Positions 8,021 through 19,113 of a DNA stretch of 33,652 nucleotides are shown here, one piece after another. Under the pieces are notes generated by a model. The model ran no database searches. It was not told where the DNA came from and was given only the letters and a program-made list of their open reading frames with translations. The stretch's first letter is position 1. Every line of letters starts with the position of its first letter. The stretch is from positions 1 to 33,652 of the forward strand of contig NZ_JADIZJ010000010.1 of NCBI RefSeq assembly GCF_016704835.1, given 5' to 3'. The position numbers were made by a program, and so were the translations under genes. Origin of the DNA: Sphingopyxis sp. (GTDB lineage: Bacteria > Pseudomonadota > Alphaproteobacteria > Sphingomonadales > Sphingomonadaceae).

Positions 8021-8863
8021 TCAGGCTGCCTTGAGGCGCTGCATTCCCTCGGCGAGCGTCCAGAGCGCGCGGTTCAGCGTCACATTCTGGTCGATGCCGT
8101 TGATCGCGCGAGTCTGTGCGCGGCGGATACGGCCCTCGGCGTTGCGCTTGCGGCCCTGCAATCCGCCCCGAATGACATTCTCCTGAATGACATTGAATGT
8201 GGTCCACAAGCTGCGGTCCACATCCTCGCGCCGGCGCGGCTCGATGATCTGCTCGGGCCGCAGCGGGCTTTCATCCTCTCCGTAGCGAGCGACAAGGCTA
8301 ACCTCGCCGAGCAATCGCCGCTCGTCCTCGGAAAGCTGCATCGCTTTCATCGACTCGCTGGCGTCGATCAGTCGGGGGAAGTCCTCGGCAACGGTATAGA
8401 CGCCCTCGATAATATCGTGCTGGATATTACCCTTGTGCGGCACGCGGACCTCCTCGAACCGCTCGCCTGCAATCATGCTGTTGGTGCAGACGAACCGCAG
8501 CATTCCGGCGAACATCTGATAAGCGCTCGTTCCGTCATGACTGTTCACGATGATGACTTCGGCGGCCTCGGGCTTGCCGATGCCCTCGTCACGGCGAAGG
8601 CGAAGCATGTGTTTCGCGTGGCCGTGGCGCGAACCGTCGCGCGGAACGGACTGCACGGCGAAGAACGGGAACCACCCTTCCCGGCGCAGCCCCTCCACGA
8701 TGTCGATGGTGGGGACATAGACATACCGCTCGGAACGGCTGTCGTGCGCCTCGCGGGCGAAGATGGATGGGACGTGCCGATACAGCGCCTCATTGTCGAG
8801 CGGCTCCCGGCCGCTGATCTGATGGGCGTTGCGGCCGAACCGGGTGGCAAGCTGGTAGTGCAT
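8021..8863 (-). CDS. DUF932 (phage/plasmid-like) protein
   Basis: This 280-residue protein of the DUF932 family is widespread on plasmids, phages and ICEs; its function is not established. Characteristic stretches are GWFPFFAVQSVPRDGSRHGH, MLRLRRDEG, EVIIVNSHDGTSAYQMFAG and FVCTNSMIAG. The start is the ATG at 8863, preceded by a perfect AAGGAGG six bases away. The frame is intact, which is notable in this window. It is a typical member of the ICE core between the regulatory and partition genes. The 284 bases between it and the second DUF736 gene contain nothing I recognise. Confidence 0.9.
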   Translation of the reverse strand: MHYQLATRFGRNAHQISGREPLDNEALYRHVPSIFAREAHDSRSERYVYVPTIDIVEGLRREGWFPFFAVQSVPRDGSRHGHAKHMLRLRRDEGIGKPEAAEVIIVNSHDGTSAYQMFAGMLRFVCTNSMIAGERFEEVRVPHKGNIQHDIIEGVYTVAEDFPRLIDASESMKAMQLSEDERRLLGEVSLVARYGEDESPLRPEQIIEPRRREDVDRSLWTTFNVIQENVIRGGLQGRKRNAEGRIRRAQTRAINGIDQNVTLNRALWTLAEGMQRLKAA

Positions 8864-9147
8864 CTGAACCTCCTTGGGTCTGGGTTTCCGCGCAGCGGAG
8901 CGCCGCGCTGAAACCCTGCCCGTCGGCGAGACCGGGGGTGCAAGCGGAAAGCGGCTTCGCGGGGAACCGGCTGCACGGAACGCGCTCGCGCGTGGAGGAA
9001 GCTGGGCGGAAGCCGCTCCGAAGGGCGCTGGGGGCAGCGCCCCAAGCACCTCACAACATGCCGGGCCACTGGCACGTCCATATTATGAACTGGCGGGCCA
9101 ACACATGAAGCGCGCCCGCTCGAGGGGAGCGGGGCGCCGTGCGGAGG

Positions 9148-9447
9148 TCAGCGCGACCAGATCAGCGCGTATTCGCCGGCGGTCTCGGTCTCGGACAGGG
9201 TGGCGTAGATCGGAGCCGCGAAGGTCGGATCGTCCAGCTTGACCGAGATGTAGTCGCGGTTCTCGCGGCTGGTCTTCTTCCATCCCGCGCCGCACTCGAC
9301 CGTGCCGACCGCGAGGCGGAAATCGGGGGCCTTGTCGCTCTCCTTGTCGATCGGACGGAGGGTGGCCTTTGCGTTGAGGGTGAGCGTCTTGATGGTTCCG
9401 CTGAAGGAGCCGTTAGCCGCCTGGGTGAAGGTGCCGATGGTAGCCAT
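9148..9447 (-). CDS. DUF736 protein, second copy
   Basis: A 99-residue DUF736 protein that starts MATIGTFTQAANGSFSGTIK and ends GEYALIWSR. The ATG at 9447 has AAAGGAA eight bases upstream. It shares the family pattern with the copy at 4502-4834 (for example DYISVKLDDPTFAAPIYATL against DYVSLRIDDPAFAQPIRAAL) but is clearly divergent. This copy is isolated from the mobilisation operon and lies with DUF932 and parB, so the two copies may serve different partners. Function is unknown and the frame is intact. Confidence 0.9.
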   Translation of the reverse strand: MATIGTFTQAANGSFSGTIKTLTLNAKATLRPIDKESDKAPDFRLAVGTVECGAGWKKTSRENRDYISVKLDDPTFAAPIYATLSETETAGEYALIWSR

Positions 9448-10023
9448 GTCGAAGTTCCTTTTGCTTCGGGCCACGACCGCCGCGGCCTCGATGGCGATCG
9501 GTGAAGGGGGGATGATCGGACGCGCACCGCTCGCGGCCGGAGCGCAGCGGAGGATGGCGACGCGCGGCTTTTTTGTTTCGCGATGCAAAGCCGAAGGCGG
9601 CGGAAAAAAGCCGCGCGGTGCCATTGCGTCAGGCCGATCAAGGCGAAGCCGACCCCGGTTAGATCAAGCCAATCGAGAGGCCGCGCGGTTGTCGCCGAAC
9701 CGGAAATTCTACGCTGTGGCTATGACGGCATTGTCAGCGGCGGCATTCGCTTCTTTGCTGGCCCGCGCCGGATTACTTCGCAAGCAATCCTTCGCCGAGA
9801 TGGCGGGGGAGCAGACGCCGCCGACTCTCTGCCTGCATGTTCGCCGAGATCCAGCGCGAGGCTGGAATAGAACGTCGCTCACCGTCCGCATCATCGTCGC
9901 CAAGCGATTCCGCCGTGCGGGTCCGCAACATCACTGGACGAATCGCGCACCAGAAACGCAGCGGTCGATCCACCGTCAGCACGCCGCCCCGCGCCCTCGG
10001 AGCGGGGTGCCTTTGCCAAGGGA
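9448..10023. other. Intergenic region without a recognisable gene
   Basis: About 575 bases between the second DUF736 gene and the hairpin next to the ParB gene. Open frames exist on both strands, but none has a recognisable product, a convincing ribosome site or family features. I report it as apparently non-coding. Confidence 0.5.
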
Positions 10024-10057
10024 GCGGCCGCGCCCCAACGGGCGCGGCCGCGATTTT
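10024..10057 (+). terminator. Twelve-pair GC hairpin followed by ATTTT
   Basis: GCGGCCGCGCCC (10024-10035) pairs perfectly with GGGCGCGGCCGC (10040-10051) around a caac loop, followed by GATTTT on the plus strand. It lies just downstream of the minus-strand ParB gene, where the minus-strand transcript would lack a U tract. It may end plus-strand transcription or simply act as a strong stem for the ParB mRNA 3' end. Confidence 0.5.
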
Positions 10058-10086
10058 CGCCGGTCACAATGGAAGGCCGGGACCGC

Positions 10087-12144
10087 TCACGCGGTCCCCG
10101 ACCCGGTGCCGCTATTCGGCGGCGACAGCATAGACGCTTCGCTATCCTCCACTTCGGGCGGCTGCTTCACGCTTTCCGTGTCCTCCGGCTCCACAGGTGC
10201 GGGGTCCTCTTCCGGTTCGGGCGTCCGCAACGCGACGGGAAGCCAGCCGGTCCCGGAAAGAAGCTGCTCGGCGGCCTGCGCCATGTCCGGCTTCTTCATG
10301 TCCGCGATGCGGCGGGCGGCGTCCTCGGACACGCCTTCGGCCACGGCTTCCACGATATGCACCTTGGTGACGCGGCCAAGGTAGCTGTCCACGGTGGGCG
10401 TCCAGTCCTTCGCCATGTCCAGCGCCAGCGCGGTCGCCAGCCTGTCCGCCGTTTGCAGCGTCCGGGGCTTGCGATCCCACGGCAGCCGCAGCGCGTTGAC
10501 GGTGCGAGCCGCGCAATGCGCCAGCAGCGCAGTCCGCTTCGCCTCGTCCAGCCCGACGATGAAGCCCCACAGGTCCGCCACGTCGCGCGGCATCCGCTCG
10601 GCCCATGCCTCGTGCTGCTCGCTCGCCCGCGCGGCCAGCGGCGTATCCTCGATCCCGTCCGCATGGCTCCCAAGCGGCGTCACGGTCGGACGAACCTCAA
10701 GGCAACCGGCCTCGCATAGCTGTAGAACAGTTGCGCGGTGAGCGTGTGGGTCAAGGCGATCAGCGCCAGATCGGGCCGTTCGCCAAGCGCCACGCGAAGG
10801 GCCAGCGTCCGATGGGCGGACAGGTCGCGGGTGAGGCTGTCGGAAATCGGCTTGCCCGGTTCCTCGTCCTCGTCGCCGTCCTCCGGCTGCTTGTCGTCGC
10901 CCATCTGCGGCTCGGTCGCATCGCCTTCTTCCGGCTCCGGCTGGGGGTCCGCCAGCGCCTCGTCCTCGGCCCGAACGAAACCCGGCTCGATCCTGACCGT
11001 GCCATCATGGTTTAGGACCACGAACGCGCCGCCGTGGGCGATCACGTTGGCGTCGTAGGCGTAGCGCTTGGCCGAAATAGCGTCGATCTCGTCGGACACC
11101 GCTTCCAGCTTCGCCGCCACGTCCTCGGGCATCTCGTCATAGGACGAATAGCCTTCGGCAAGCTCATCGTGCTCGGCGGACAGGGCCTCCAGCCGCGCCT
11201 CGTCCTCGTCGGACAGAGGAACCGACCGCGGATAGAAGCGCCGCATCCCGTGGGCATGGGGATAGTCGATATGCGCCTCGGCCCATTTCCAGCCCTCGGC
11301 CTGAACCTGCCCGGCGACCTCCACGCAGCTTCTCGGCGGCGAGCATATCGAGCAAGCCCGCATCCTCGAAGAACCCGCCCCGGTCCTCGCTGAACAGGTC
11401 GCGGATGATGTTGCCGCCCGCCTCGACATAGGCGTCCGCCCCGACGAACAGCGCGCGCCGGTCGGTCGCCGGAACATTGCTCGCGGTCATGTCGCGCCGG
11501 ATGATCCACGGCTCGCGGTTATGATGCAGGTTGGCGAACACCTGCTCCTGCCGGTCATGGTCGTCGGTGATGGCGAAGGCCATAAGCTGGTCCAGCGTAA
11601 GGCCGTCCTCGCGATAGACCTGCAACAGCTTCGGGCTGACAGCGCCAAGGCGAAGGCGCTGCTTCACCACGCCCGCCGACACCCCGAATCGCGCGCCGAT
11701 CTCCTGCGCGCCCCATCCCTTGCCGTCCGCAAGCTCGCGGAACCGCTCGAACTGGTCGGCGGGGTGCATCGGGGTCCGGGTCACGTTCTCATCCAGACTG
11801 ATCTCGGACGGATCGTTGGCGGTATCGAGCCAGCAGCGAACCGGCTCGGATTTCTTGATCTGCTTGCGCTTGGCGCGCAGCAGCATCGCCAGCCTGCGGC
11901 CCTCGCCAGAGGTGACGAGGTAATAGCCGGTCGGCGTCCCGTCCTCCTTGGTCTCCGGCTCGACGACAAGGTTCTGGATCAGTCCCTTGTGCTGGATCGA
12001 AGCGGCCAGCGCCTCAATAGCGGCTTCCCCGTGCGGCACCTTGCGCGCGTTCTTGGGGGACTTCTTGAGCTTGGCCAGCGGCACGAAAATCTCAATGCCG
12101 GACACAGGCTCGGCGGCTGCGGCTTCGGTCACAGCGTTCATCAC
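10087..12144 (-). CDS. parB: Long ParB/RepB/Spo0J-like protein, two frame breaks
   Basis: A ParB-family DNA-binding protein of about 685 residues when repaired, likely for stability or regulation of the element. The N-terminal ParB fold is clear: VPLAKLKKSPKNARKVP, then GLIQNLVVEP, TSGEGRRLAML and DENVTRTPMHPADQ. It is followed by a helix-turn-helix (GAQEIGARFGVSAGVVKQRL). The C-terminal half includes a long acidic stretch (about residues 430-475) and ends with MKKPDMAQAAEQLLSGTGWL. Breaks: one extra base near 11,331 (LAAEKLR joins EVAGQVQAEGW) and one missing G near 10,716 (FYSYA joins EAGCLEVRPTVTPLGSHADG). The start is the ATG pair at 12144/12141. No ParA gene is seen beside it, so a stand-alone role, as in KorB-like regulators, is possible. 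Confidence 0.85.
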
Positions 12145-12620
12145 ACTTCTCCTTCAAACCACACTCACCCCGGAATGGGGTGGGCGGCGAAGAAGCGGAC
12201 CGGCAGGCCCGCCGGCGGAGCCGGGCAGCATCCGAAAGGACCGGAACGCAGAGGAGGTAAGCGCGCCCCGCGCGCGTTGCGGCCCGGCGCGGCGGGCCTA
12301 AAGGGAAGCGTCGCCTACCCCACCGACGGGAGAGCTACAGCAGCGCGATCGGGCCGGCGCAGCCCTGGCCCGATCTCCGCAGCTGGAAAGAACCGCAATC
12401 CGCAGGGCGGATTGACCGACCGGCGCGCCAGCGCCGCCCCGCCATGCTGATCGTCACCCGGCAGGGTCGAAACCCGTCAGGGGTTCGGTTGGGGCGCAGC
12501 GGAGATAGAGCGGCGGTCCCGCAGGGAGGCGCCAAATTCCCGGCGGCAGCAGGTCCAGAAATCGAGACCCAGTTCAGAAACGCAATGGTCTGAAAGCCGA
12601 AGAAGAGGACGGAACCGCCC
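12145..12620. other. Upstream region of parB, no gene seen
   Basis: About 475 GC-rich bases with no convincing coding frame. The region should hold the parB promoter, but I could not pick out a trustworthy -35/-10 pair or an obvious ParB-type palindrome. Confidence 0.45.
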
Positions 12621-12932
12621 TACGCCGCGATCGCCCGAAGTGCCTTATCCATCGAAAAGTTTCCCGTCGTGCCGTCTTCGAACGTCACGCCGAAACATCG
12701 CGTGGTGGCCGGGGCCGCGATCATGCACGGGATAGAACGAAGCTGGCGCTGACGGCAACGGCCAGTCGGTCTTGGCGCAATAGGCGACATAGGTGGCCTG
12801 AATATCTGCGAACTCGTTGCCGGAGAAAGCCTGCTTCAGCTCTTGGCCGTTGAGGATTTCCGCGAAATGCTCCTTTGCGGCGGTGACGGTCGGGAATGTC
12901 CTTCCGGTGCTGAGCGTCACTGATTTTGCCAT
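12621..12932 (-). CDS. DUF3223-like small protein, one frame break
   Basis: The N-terminal part, MAKSVTLSTGRTFPTVTAAKEHF, matches the start of DUF3223-type proteins, a small domain of unknown role. As read, the frame ends with an arginine-rich tail. In the neighbouring frame the expected C-terminus is present: CFGVTFEDGTTGNFSMDKAL followed by RAIAA and a TAG at 12621-12623. A single indel near 12,695, after GPGHHA, joins them into about 103 residues. The ATG at 12932 has GGAG eight bases upstream; a GTG directly before it is less likely. The gene is 51 bases downstream of the subtilase gene on the same strand and may be cotranscribed with ietAS. Confidence 0.7.
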
Positions 12933-12983
12933 CACAGTCTCCTGTAGTGCCTCTGCAAGCGAGTCTGACCCTTCTACTGGCGA

Positions 12984-15485
12984 CTACACGCGCGGCGTAA
13001 TGCGTGCTGCGGTTCGGATGTCGGCGATCTGGGTGCCGAGGGCCTGAAGGTTTTGACGCATATCGTTGAACACCGGCTGTTCGGCGTCGGGATCACTGAT
13101 GGTCACGATCACCGTAAACGGCACGCCTTCTTCGGGCATGATCTCGCCCGCCCGCGTCAGATATTCGACGAAGAGACGCCAGTTCGATGATGGACCCACT
13201 CCCTGCGGGAAGGTTTTCGCCAAGACCTTCACCGGGCTCCATTTGAGATCGTGCTCGATGCGCTCCGCCTCGATCGGAGGAGCCTCCCGCCGTGACGGGA
13301 GATAGAGCGGCTCAAGCCGCCCCTTCCACCCGCCATTGGCCTGTTCCTGCTGCAAGACAGCGTTAATGTTGACGCGCACGAACTCCGATCCGAACCGGGC
13401 ATCGAGCGGGGGCGTGGAGACGAGCGTAATCTTCGCGCGGCCACGGCACTTGCCTCCGGGACCGACCAGCGACGCCGGCCACTGGAAACGGAAGTTGATT
13501 TGCTGGTCCCGTTGGATGCGCGACGCGAAGACGAGAGTGATTGTGTGGTCACCCGTTTCTAGGATGCGGTCGGCCGAAGGCGGCATTCCGAACCCCGCCA
13601 TATGCTTGGCGATCGGCGCGAGTGCCTTGACCTGCAAAGGAGTCGGCATTTCGGCATGATGAACGAGCAGGCCGATCAGGGTTTCACGCGAGACCTCACC
13701 CTCAATGGCGTGATCCAGGACAGCGGCCGTCTTCGCTGCAAGGGGCGCGGCATAGCTAGTCCCGCAGCCATCGACGATGATCCCATCCGGCAAGATCGAG
13801 AAAAGCCCGTGGCCGAGTTCAGGGTGCTGGGAACCCGCGCCACCGATGTGCGCCAAGTCGGGCTTGACGCCAGCGCGAAGTCCCGGGCCACGTCGGCTGT
13901 AGCGCGTCGGTGCGAATGGAAGGCACCCGTCATGGCCGGGCGGGTTTAGAGCCGCCACAGCGACATTGCGCGCGCTCTCGGCCGGCGTAAGCAGACCATC
14001 GTTGCGGGCGGTGGCGAGGTTGGCGAGCGCGGCCGTGGCATCGGCAGGCCATTCGGGGCGAAGGTCTTGCTGCTGTATGTTGCCGGCCGAAATGAAAACG
14101 ATCGCGTTGTTGCTCTCAGCGATCTGATCGAGCCGCGCTGCGTGGGGACTGTAACGATCTGGCGCCGCCGGCTGAAGAATATTCAGGCTCATGTTGAACA
14201 CGCGCACCCCATGTCGAGCGCGGGCGTCCGAAATGGCTGTCTCCATTTCATCGAAGAATTGCGGCAAGCCATCAGGATAATAGGAGGCGAAGGCTCCGGC
14301 TTTGCGTTCGTTCGGGAAGACTGCGACGTCGACCAGCTCCGCGCCGTCGGGCTCAGGGCAAATTTCCGCGCCGTTAAGCGCACCTCCCACCGCAGCCAAT
14401 CCGCCGATGAACGTCCCATGCGCAAGGTCGGTATCTTCTTCCGCAAGAACGTCCCACCGATCGATGACCCAGTCTGACAGCGCTTCGCCGATTCCGCCGT
14501 CGATGATCCCGAGCCGAGGATGACTGCGGCGGCTGTCGCGGGCGGGAATGGTGACATCGGCAGGCCGCGCGCGCACGATAGGCGTGCTGACGGCCCGCAC
14601 GACAATGCCTGGCAGTTCGATCCGGCGCACAAGCGGATGGCTGTCAAGGAAGGCGAGCAGCCGGGCGTGGCGACTCACGTCTGGATTGAATGCGACAAGC
14701 TCTCGCCGCCGCTCGCTGACCGGGGCATCATTCAGCCGTAGAACCGGCTGATCTCCAGACTGATCCAGTCGGACAGAGAGGATCGGCTGTTTGTGGCGAC
14801 GGTTCGGCAAGCGTTCGACTGCGAGGCCGCGATCCAGCGCGGCGAAGCCGGCAACGAAGCTCTCGACAAGGCGCCGATGGCTCGGGTCGAGGCGGTCCCA
14901 CTCCGAGCGCGGCGGCGGGCTGTCGAACAGTTCGACCTGATAGCTGCTGCCGGTCATCGGATTGGAGAGCCACGCCACAGCCTCATCGACCGAGAAGTTG
15001 CGCCGATCGCTCGGCCCATAGAGTTCGATCCGGTCAATGGCGCCGGTCTCGCTCTTTCGGGCAGACGGATAAGGTTCGTCCTTCTGCTTCTGCTCGTTGA
15101 AGCGCATTTCTGTGTGGGTTTCGGCCTTTGCGATCTCCGCGGCCACCTGGCGGAGCGTGCCGGGTCGGGCTTCGACGAGCATAACCCCGAGATCTCCGGC
15201 GCCAACGACAGGAGTGCGATCGTGCCGAAACAGGCTGGCGATCGGGCGATGGCTCTTGGCCCAAGCCTCGCGACGAAGGATGACCTTTACGAAGCCGACA
15301 TCGCCTTGTGCTTGGGCGCTGAGAACGCCAGCAATCGTGTCGACCTGGCTCATCAGCGCGGCGCGGTGGGCGGTGAACTCGGCATCGCGGTGAGCGAAAA
15401 AGTCCTTCCGGCCGCCTCCGCCACCAGCGTCGCGCGCCTCCTCATAGTTTTCAGGATTGAGGACGATCTGAATGGGACTAGCCAT
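12984..15485 (-). CDS. ietS: IetS-like subtilisin-family (S8) serine protease
   Basis: An 833-residue protease with an intact frame. The catalytic triad is visible as Asp329 in LGIIDGGIG, His356 in DLAHGTFIGG and Ser577 in GCGTSYAAPLAA, with the oxyanion Asn469 in VFISAGN. There is no signal peptide, so it acts in the cytoplasm. About 320 residues precede the protease domain and 230 follow it. The ATG at 15485 overlaps the stop of the upstream AAA-ATPase gene by eight bases, so the two are translationally coupled. A cytoplasmic subtilase paired with an AAA-ATPase is the architecture of IetAS, first described for Ti plasmid stability and later reported as an anti-phage system. The protease is the presumed toxic effector, held in check by IetA. 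Confidence 0.88.
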   Translation of the reverse strand: MASPIQIVLNPENYEEARDAGGGGGRKDFFAHRDAEFTAHRAALMSQVDTIAGVLSAQAQGDVGFVKVILRREAWAKSHRPIASLFRHDRTPVVGAGDLGVMLVEARPGTLRQVAAEIAKAETHTEMRFNEQKQKDEPYPSARKSETGAIDRIELYGPSDRRNFSVDEAVAWLSNPMTGSSYQVELFDSPPPRSEWDRLDPSHRRLVESFVAGFAALDRGLAVERLPNRRHKQPILSVRLDQSGDQPVLRLNDAPVSERRRELVAFNPDVSRHARLLAFLDSHPLVRRIELPGIVVRAVSTPIVRARPADVTIPARDSRRSHPRLGIIDGGIGEALSDWVIDRWDVLAEEDTDLAHGTFIGGLAAVGGALNGAEICPEPDGAELVDVAVFPNERKAGAFASYYPDGLPQFFDEMETAISDARARHGVRVFNMSLNILQPAAPDRYSPHAARLDQIAESNNAIVFISAGNIQQQDLRPEWPADATAALANLATARNDGLLTPAESARNVAVAALNPPGHDGCLPFAPTRYSRRGPGLRAGVKPDLAHIGGAGSQHPELGHGLFSILPDGIIVDGCGTSYAAPLAAKTAAVLDHAIEGEVSRETLIGLLVHHAEMPTPLQVKALAPIAKHMAGFGMPPSADRILETGDHTITLVFASRIQRDQQINFRFQWPASLVGPGGKCRGRAKITLVSTPPLDARFGSEFVRVNINAVLQQEQANGGWKGRLEPLYLPSRREAPPIEAERIEHDLKWSPVKVLAKTFPQGVGPSSNWRLFVEYLTRAGEIMPEEGVPFTVIVTISDPDAEQPVFNDMRQNLQALGTQIADIRTAARITPRV

Positions 15486-16681
15486 TTAGCGTCTCCCCAT
15501 CACCAGACTTGGCCGCTCGGCCGAGTTGACGGCTGACCGTCGATTTATCTTTGCCGGCAATCTCGCCGATGTCGGCCATCGAGAAGCCGAGGATCGGATC
15601 ATCTCGCATGGCCCGAAATAGATTGCTGGAATCGTCGAACAGCAGCGCGCGGCGTTCACTTTGCACCCGAGCCGCGTTCAGCGTGGCGAATTGGCGGAGC
15701 GTATCGAGTAGCCCGCGCTTGTCCTCCTCGCGAACGGTGGTGGCCTTCTTATAGGTGCGCACGAGAGACTCGATCTCAGCGCCGGTCGAGCCTCGGTGAA
15801 CCATGCGATCAGGCGCAAATGGATGTCCGGGGCTTTTACCGGCGGCATGAAATGCGCGGCGATCGCCTTTCGCATCTCGAAGTCGGGCTTGGGAATCTCA
15901 AGCTGAACCTCGAAACGCCGCCAGACGGCCGTGTCCAAGAGTTTCGGGTGATTGGTGATGCCGATCGTGAAGCCGACATCGCGGCGCGTATCGAGATTCT
16001 GCGAAGCGCGTTCACGACGCGCTTGATCTCGCCAACTTCCTGCGGATCGTCCCGAACTTTCGCGATCGCATCGAACTCGTCGAGCAGAAGGATGCAGCGG
16101 TGGCGGTTCGCGAAGGCGAACAGGTTCCCGATATTGCGTGCGGTCGTGCCGAGGAACGACGATACGAGCCCGTCCAGCTTCACCAGCACGACGGGAAGAT
16201 CGAGCTGTTGCGCGATCCAAAGCGCAAGCCTGGTCTTTCCCGTCCCCGGAGCACCGTAAATAAGACAGGTCTTGGAAGGCCGAATGTCGATTTCCGACAG
16301 TGCGTCGAAGTTGGCCCATTCTTCGATAATGGTCTCAATGGCGTTACTGACGGTCGTGTTGAAGAGCGGCGCGGTCGGTTGAATGTCCGCCGGAAAGAGA
16401 ATCTCCGCCAACGGCGCGGCTGTCTCTCGGTCGACCGGAACAGGCGTGTTCCGTGTCAGCGTCTCACCAGAGAGCTGCGCTTTGGACCGCTCGATCCGGC
16501 TCGGCGAAAGCTCCTTCGTCCGATCGGCGGTCGTGAGGATGCTGGTCAGAGCGGCGGACTGCTTGGATTCCCCATCCTTAGCCAGCGCGTCACGAAGTCG
16601 CTCGACCTGCTTGCGCAGAGCGGGTGAAGCGTCGGCCATTGCCGCGCGACAGAGGGCTTGGATGATCGAGAAATGGTCCAT
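15478..16681 (-). CDS. ietA: IetA-like AAA-ATPase, two frame breaks
   Basis: The partner of the subtilase, probably a sensor or antitoxin that controls it. Walker A is GAPGTGKTRLAL, Walker B is CILLLDEFDAIA, and the sensor/arginine-finger region is GITNHPKLLDTAVWRRFEV. The C-terminus has a helix-turn-helix-like stretch, SMADIGEIAGKDKSTVSRQL, which could bind DNA or serve autoregulation. Two single-base deletions break the frame: near 16,005 (VVNAL joins QNLDTRRDVGF) and near 15,805, where a G is lost (IAWFTE joins GSTGAEIESLV). Repaired length is about 401 residues. The ATG at 16681 has a weak GGGA upstream. The deletions lie in the same context as others across the window and are probably sequencing errors. 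Confidence 0.85.
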
Positions 16682-16727
16682 AAGCGATTCCCAGTGGCGC
16701 GTTGCACGATCACGCCAGTATGATGCA

Positions 16728-16754
16728 TGTATATGGCTTTGCGTTGCATATCAA
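16728..16754 (-). promoter_or_regulatory. Possible ietAS promoter
   Basis: On the minus strand TTGATA (16754-16749) and TATACA (16733-16728) are 15 bases apart, 47 bases before the ietA start. The spacing is short, so the call is weak. The AT-richer stretch here also repeats related words on the plus strand (gcgttgcata, gcgttgtggtgcatggtg, gtgtatggtgcg), which might be operator half-sites, for example for the HTH tail of IetA. Confidence 0.3.
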
Positions 16755-16815
16755 TAGGTGTATGGTGCGAATGTGAGGCGTTGTGGTGCATGGTGCCAAC
16801 CGGCCGCTGCAAGGA

Positions 16816-16980
16816 GGATGAGATATGGTGCTGGCAGAACACCGGGGGATCGTGCGACCGATCGATGCTTGGTCGACAAACAGATCGTTACGATCGTGTG
16901 GAGCGCGGCGGGCGACTCGCAATGCCCGCGATTTCGTCGATTGGCGGACCACGGTGGTCGATCCGTGGGGCGAAGCATGA
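16816..16980 (+). pseudogene. Remnant of a VapC/PIN-domain toxin C-terminus
   Basis: Read in two frames, this stretch gives LVDKQIVTIVWSAAG and then ATRNARDFVDW...VVDPWGEA, which fits the last third of a VapC-type PIN ribonuclease (compare the usual D-x-Q-I and A-T-R-N-x-R-D-F motifs). The N-terminal acidic residues of the PIN active site are missing upstream, and no antitoxin gene is visible. An AAGGAGG followed seven bases later by ATGGTG precedes it, so a short peptide might still be made. The terminal TGA overlaps the ATG of the next gene. Confidence 0.5.
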
Positions 16981-17306
16981 CGCCCGCCGCCCCACGTCCC
17001 TATCTGCGCTACGCCGCGATGAAGCATTTGTGCGAGGTGTGGACACGCGGCAGCGTGCCGAGATGGCCCTTCCTCGCAAAGTCCGTCGCCGCACGCCTCG
17101 TCGCTGGGCCGAATGCCCGGATGACCTGCATGACTACACCAACCGCGTCGCGCCGCGCCGGGCTTCGCGCCGGCCGCGCGAGGATGACGGGCCGATTGTC
17201 GTCACCGACGACTGGCCGGAGCAGGTTCCGATCGGCGACGCCGAGCTGCGCGGTCGAAGGCCATATGCGACACGAGCTGGACAAGCTGTTCGGACCGTTG
17301 CCGTGA
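16977..17306 (+). CDS. Hypothetical protein next to the recombinase, frame-interrupted
   Basis: I do not recognise this gene. The ATG at 16977 overlaps the stop of the VapC remnant, and the frame that starts there (MTPAAPRPYLRYAAMKHLC) is the same frame that ends at 17306 (GHMRHELDKLFGPLP). The middle looks more coding one frame over (RQRAEMALPRKVRRRTPRR, then IVVTDDWPEQVPIGDAELR), so one indel near 17,040 and one near 17,253 are likely. The result would be about 110 mostly basic residues with an acidic patch near the end. The recombinase starts 18 bases downstream, so the two are probably cotranscribed. Confidence 0.4.
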   Translation: MTPAAPRPYLRYAAMKHLCEVWTRGSVPRWPFLAKSVAARLVAGPNARMTCMTTPTASRRAGLRAGRARMTGRLSSPTTGRSRFRSATPSCAVEGHMRHELDKLFGPLP

Positions 17307-17324
17307 AGTGAGGAGTGAAGCGTC

Positions 17325-19055
<1,731 letters not shown>

Positions 19056-19113
19056 CCGGCTGCGCGAATAGCGTGGTTTGCGCGGGCTGCAAAGCGGGTT
19101 AAGCAGCGTGCCG

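Noticed and set aside
10024..10057. Origin or parS site beside the ParB gene
   Set aside because: It is a simple perfect GC hairpin with a T run, single copy, not resembling the known parS palindrome; terminator is the simpler reading.
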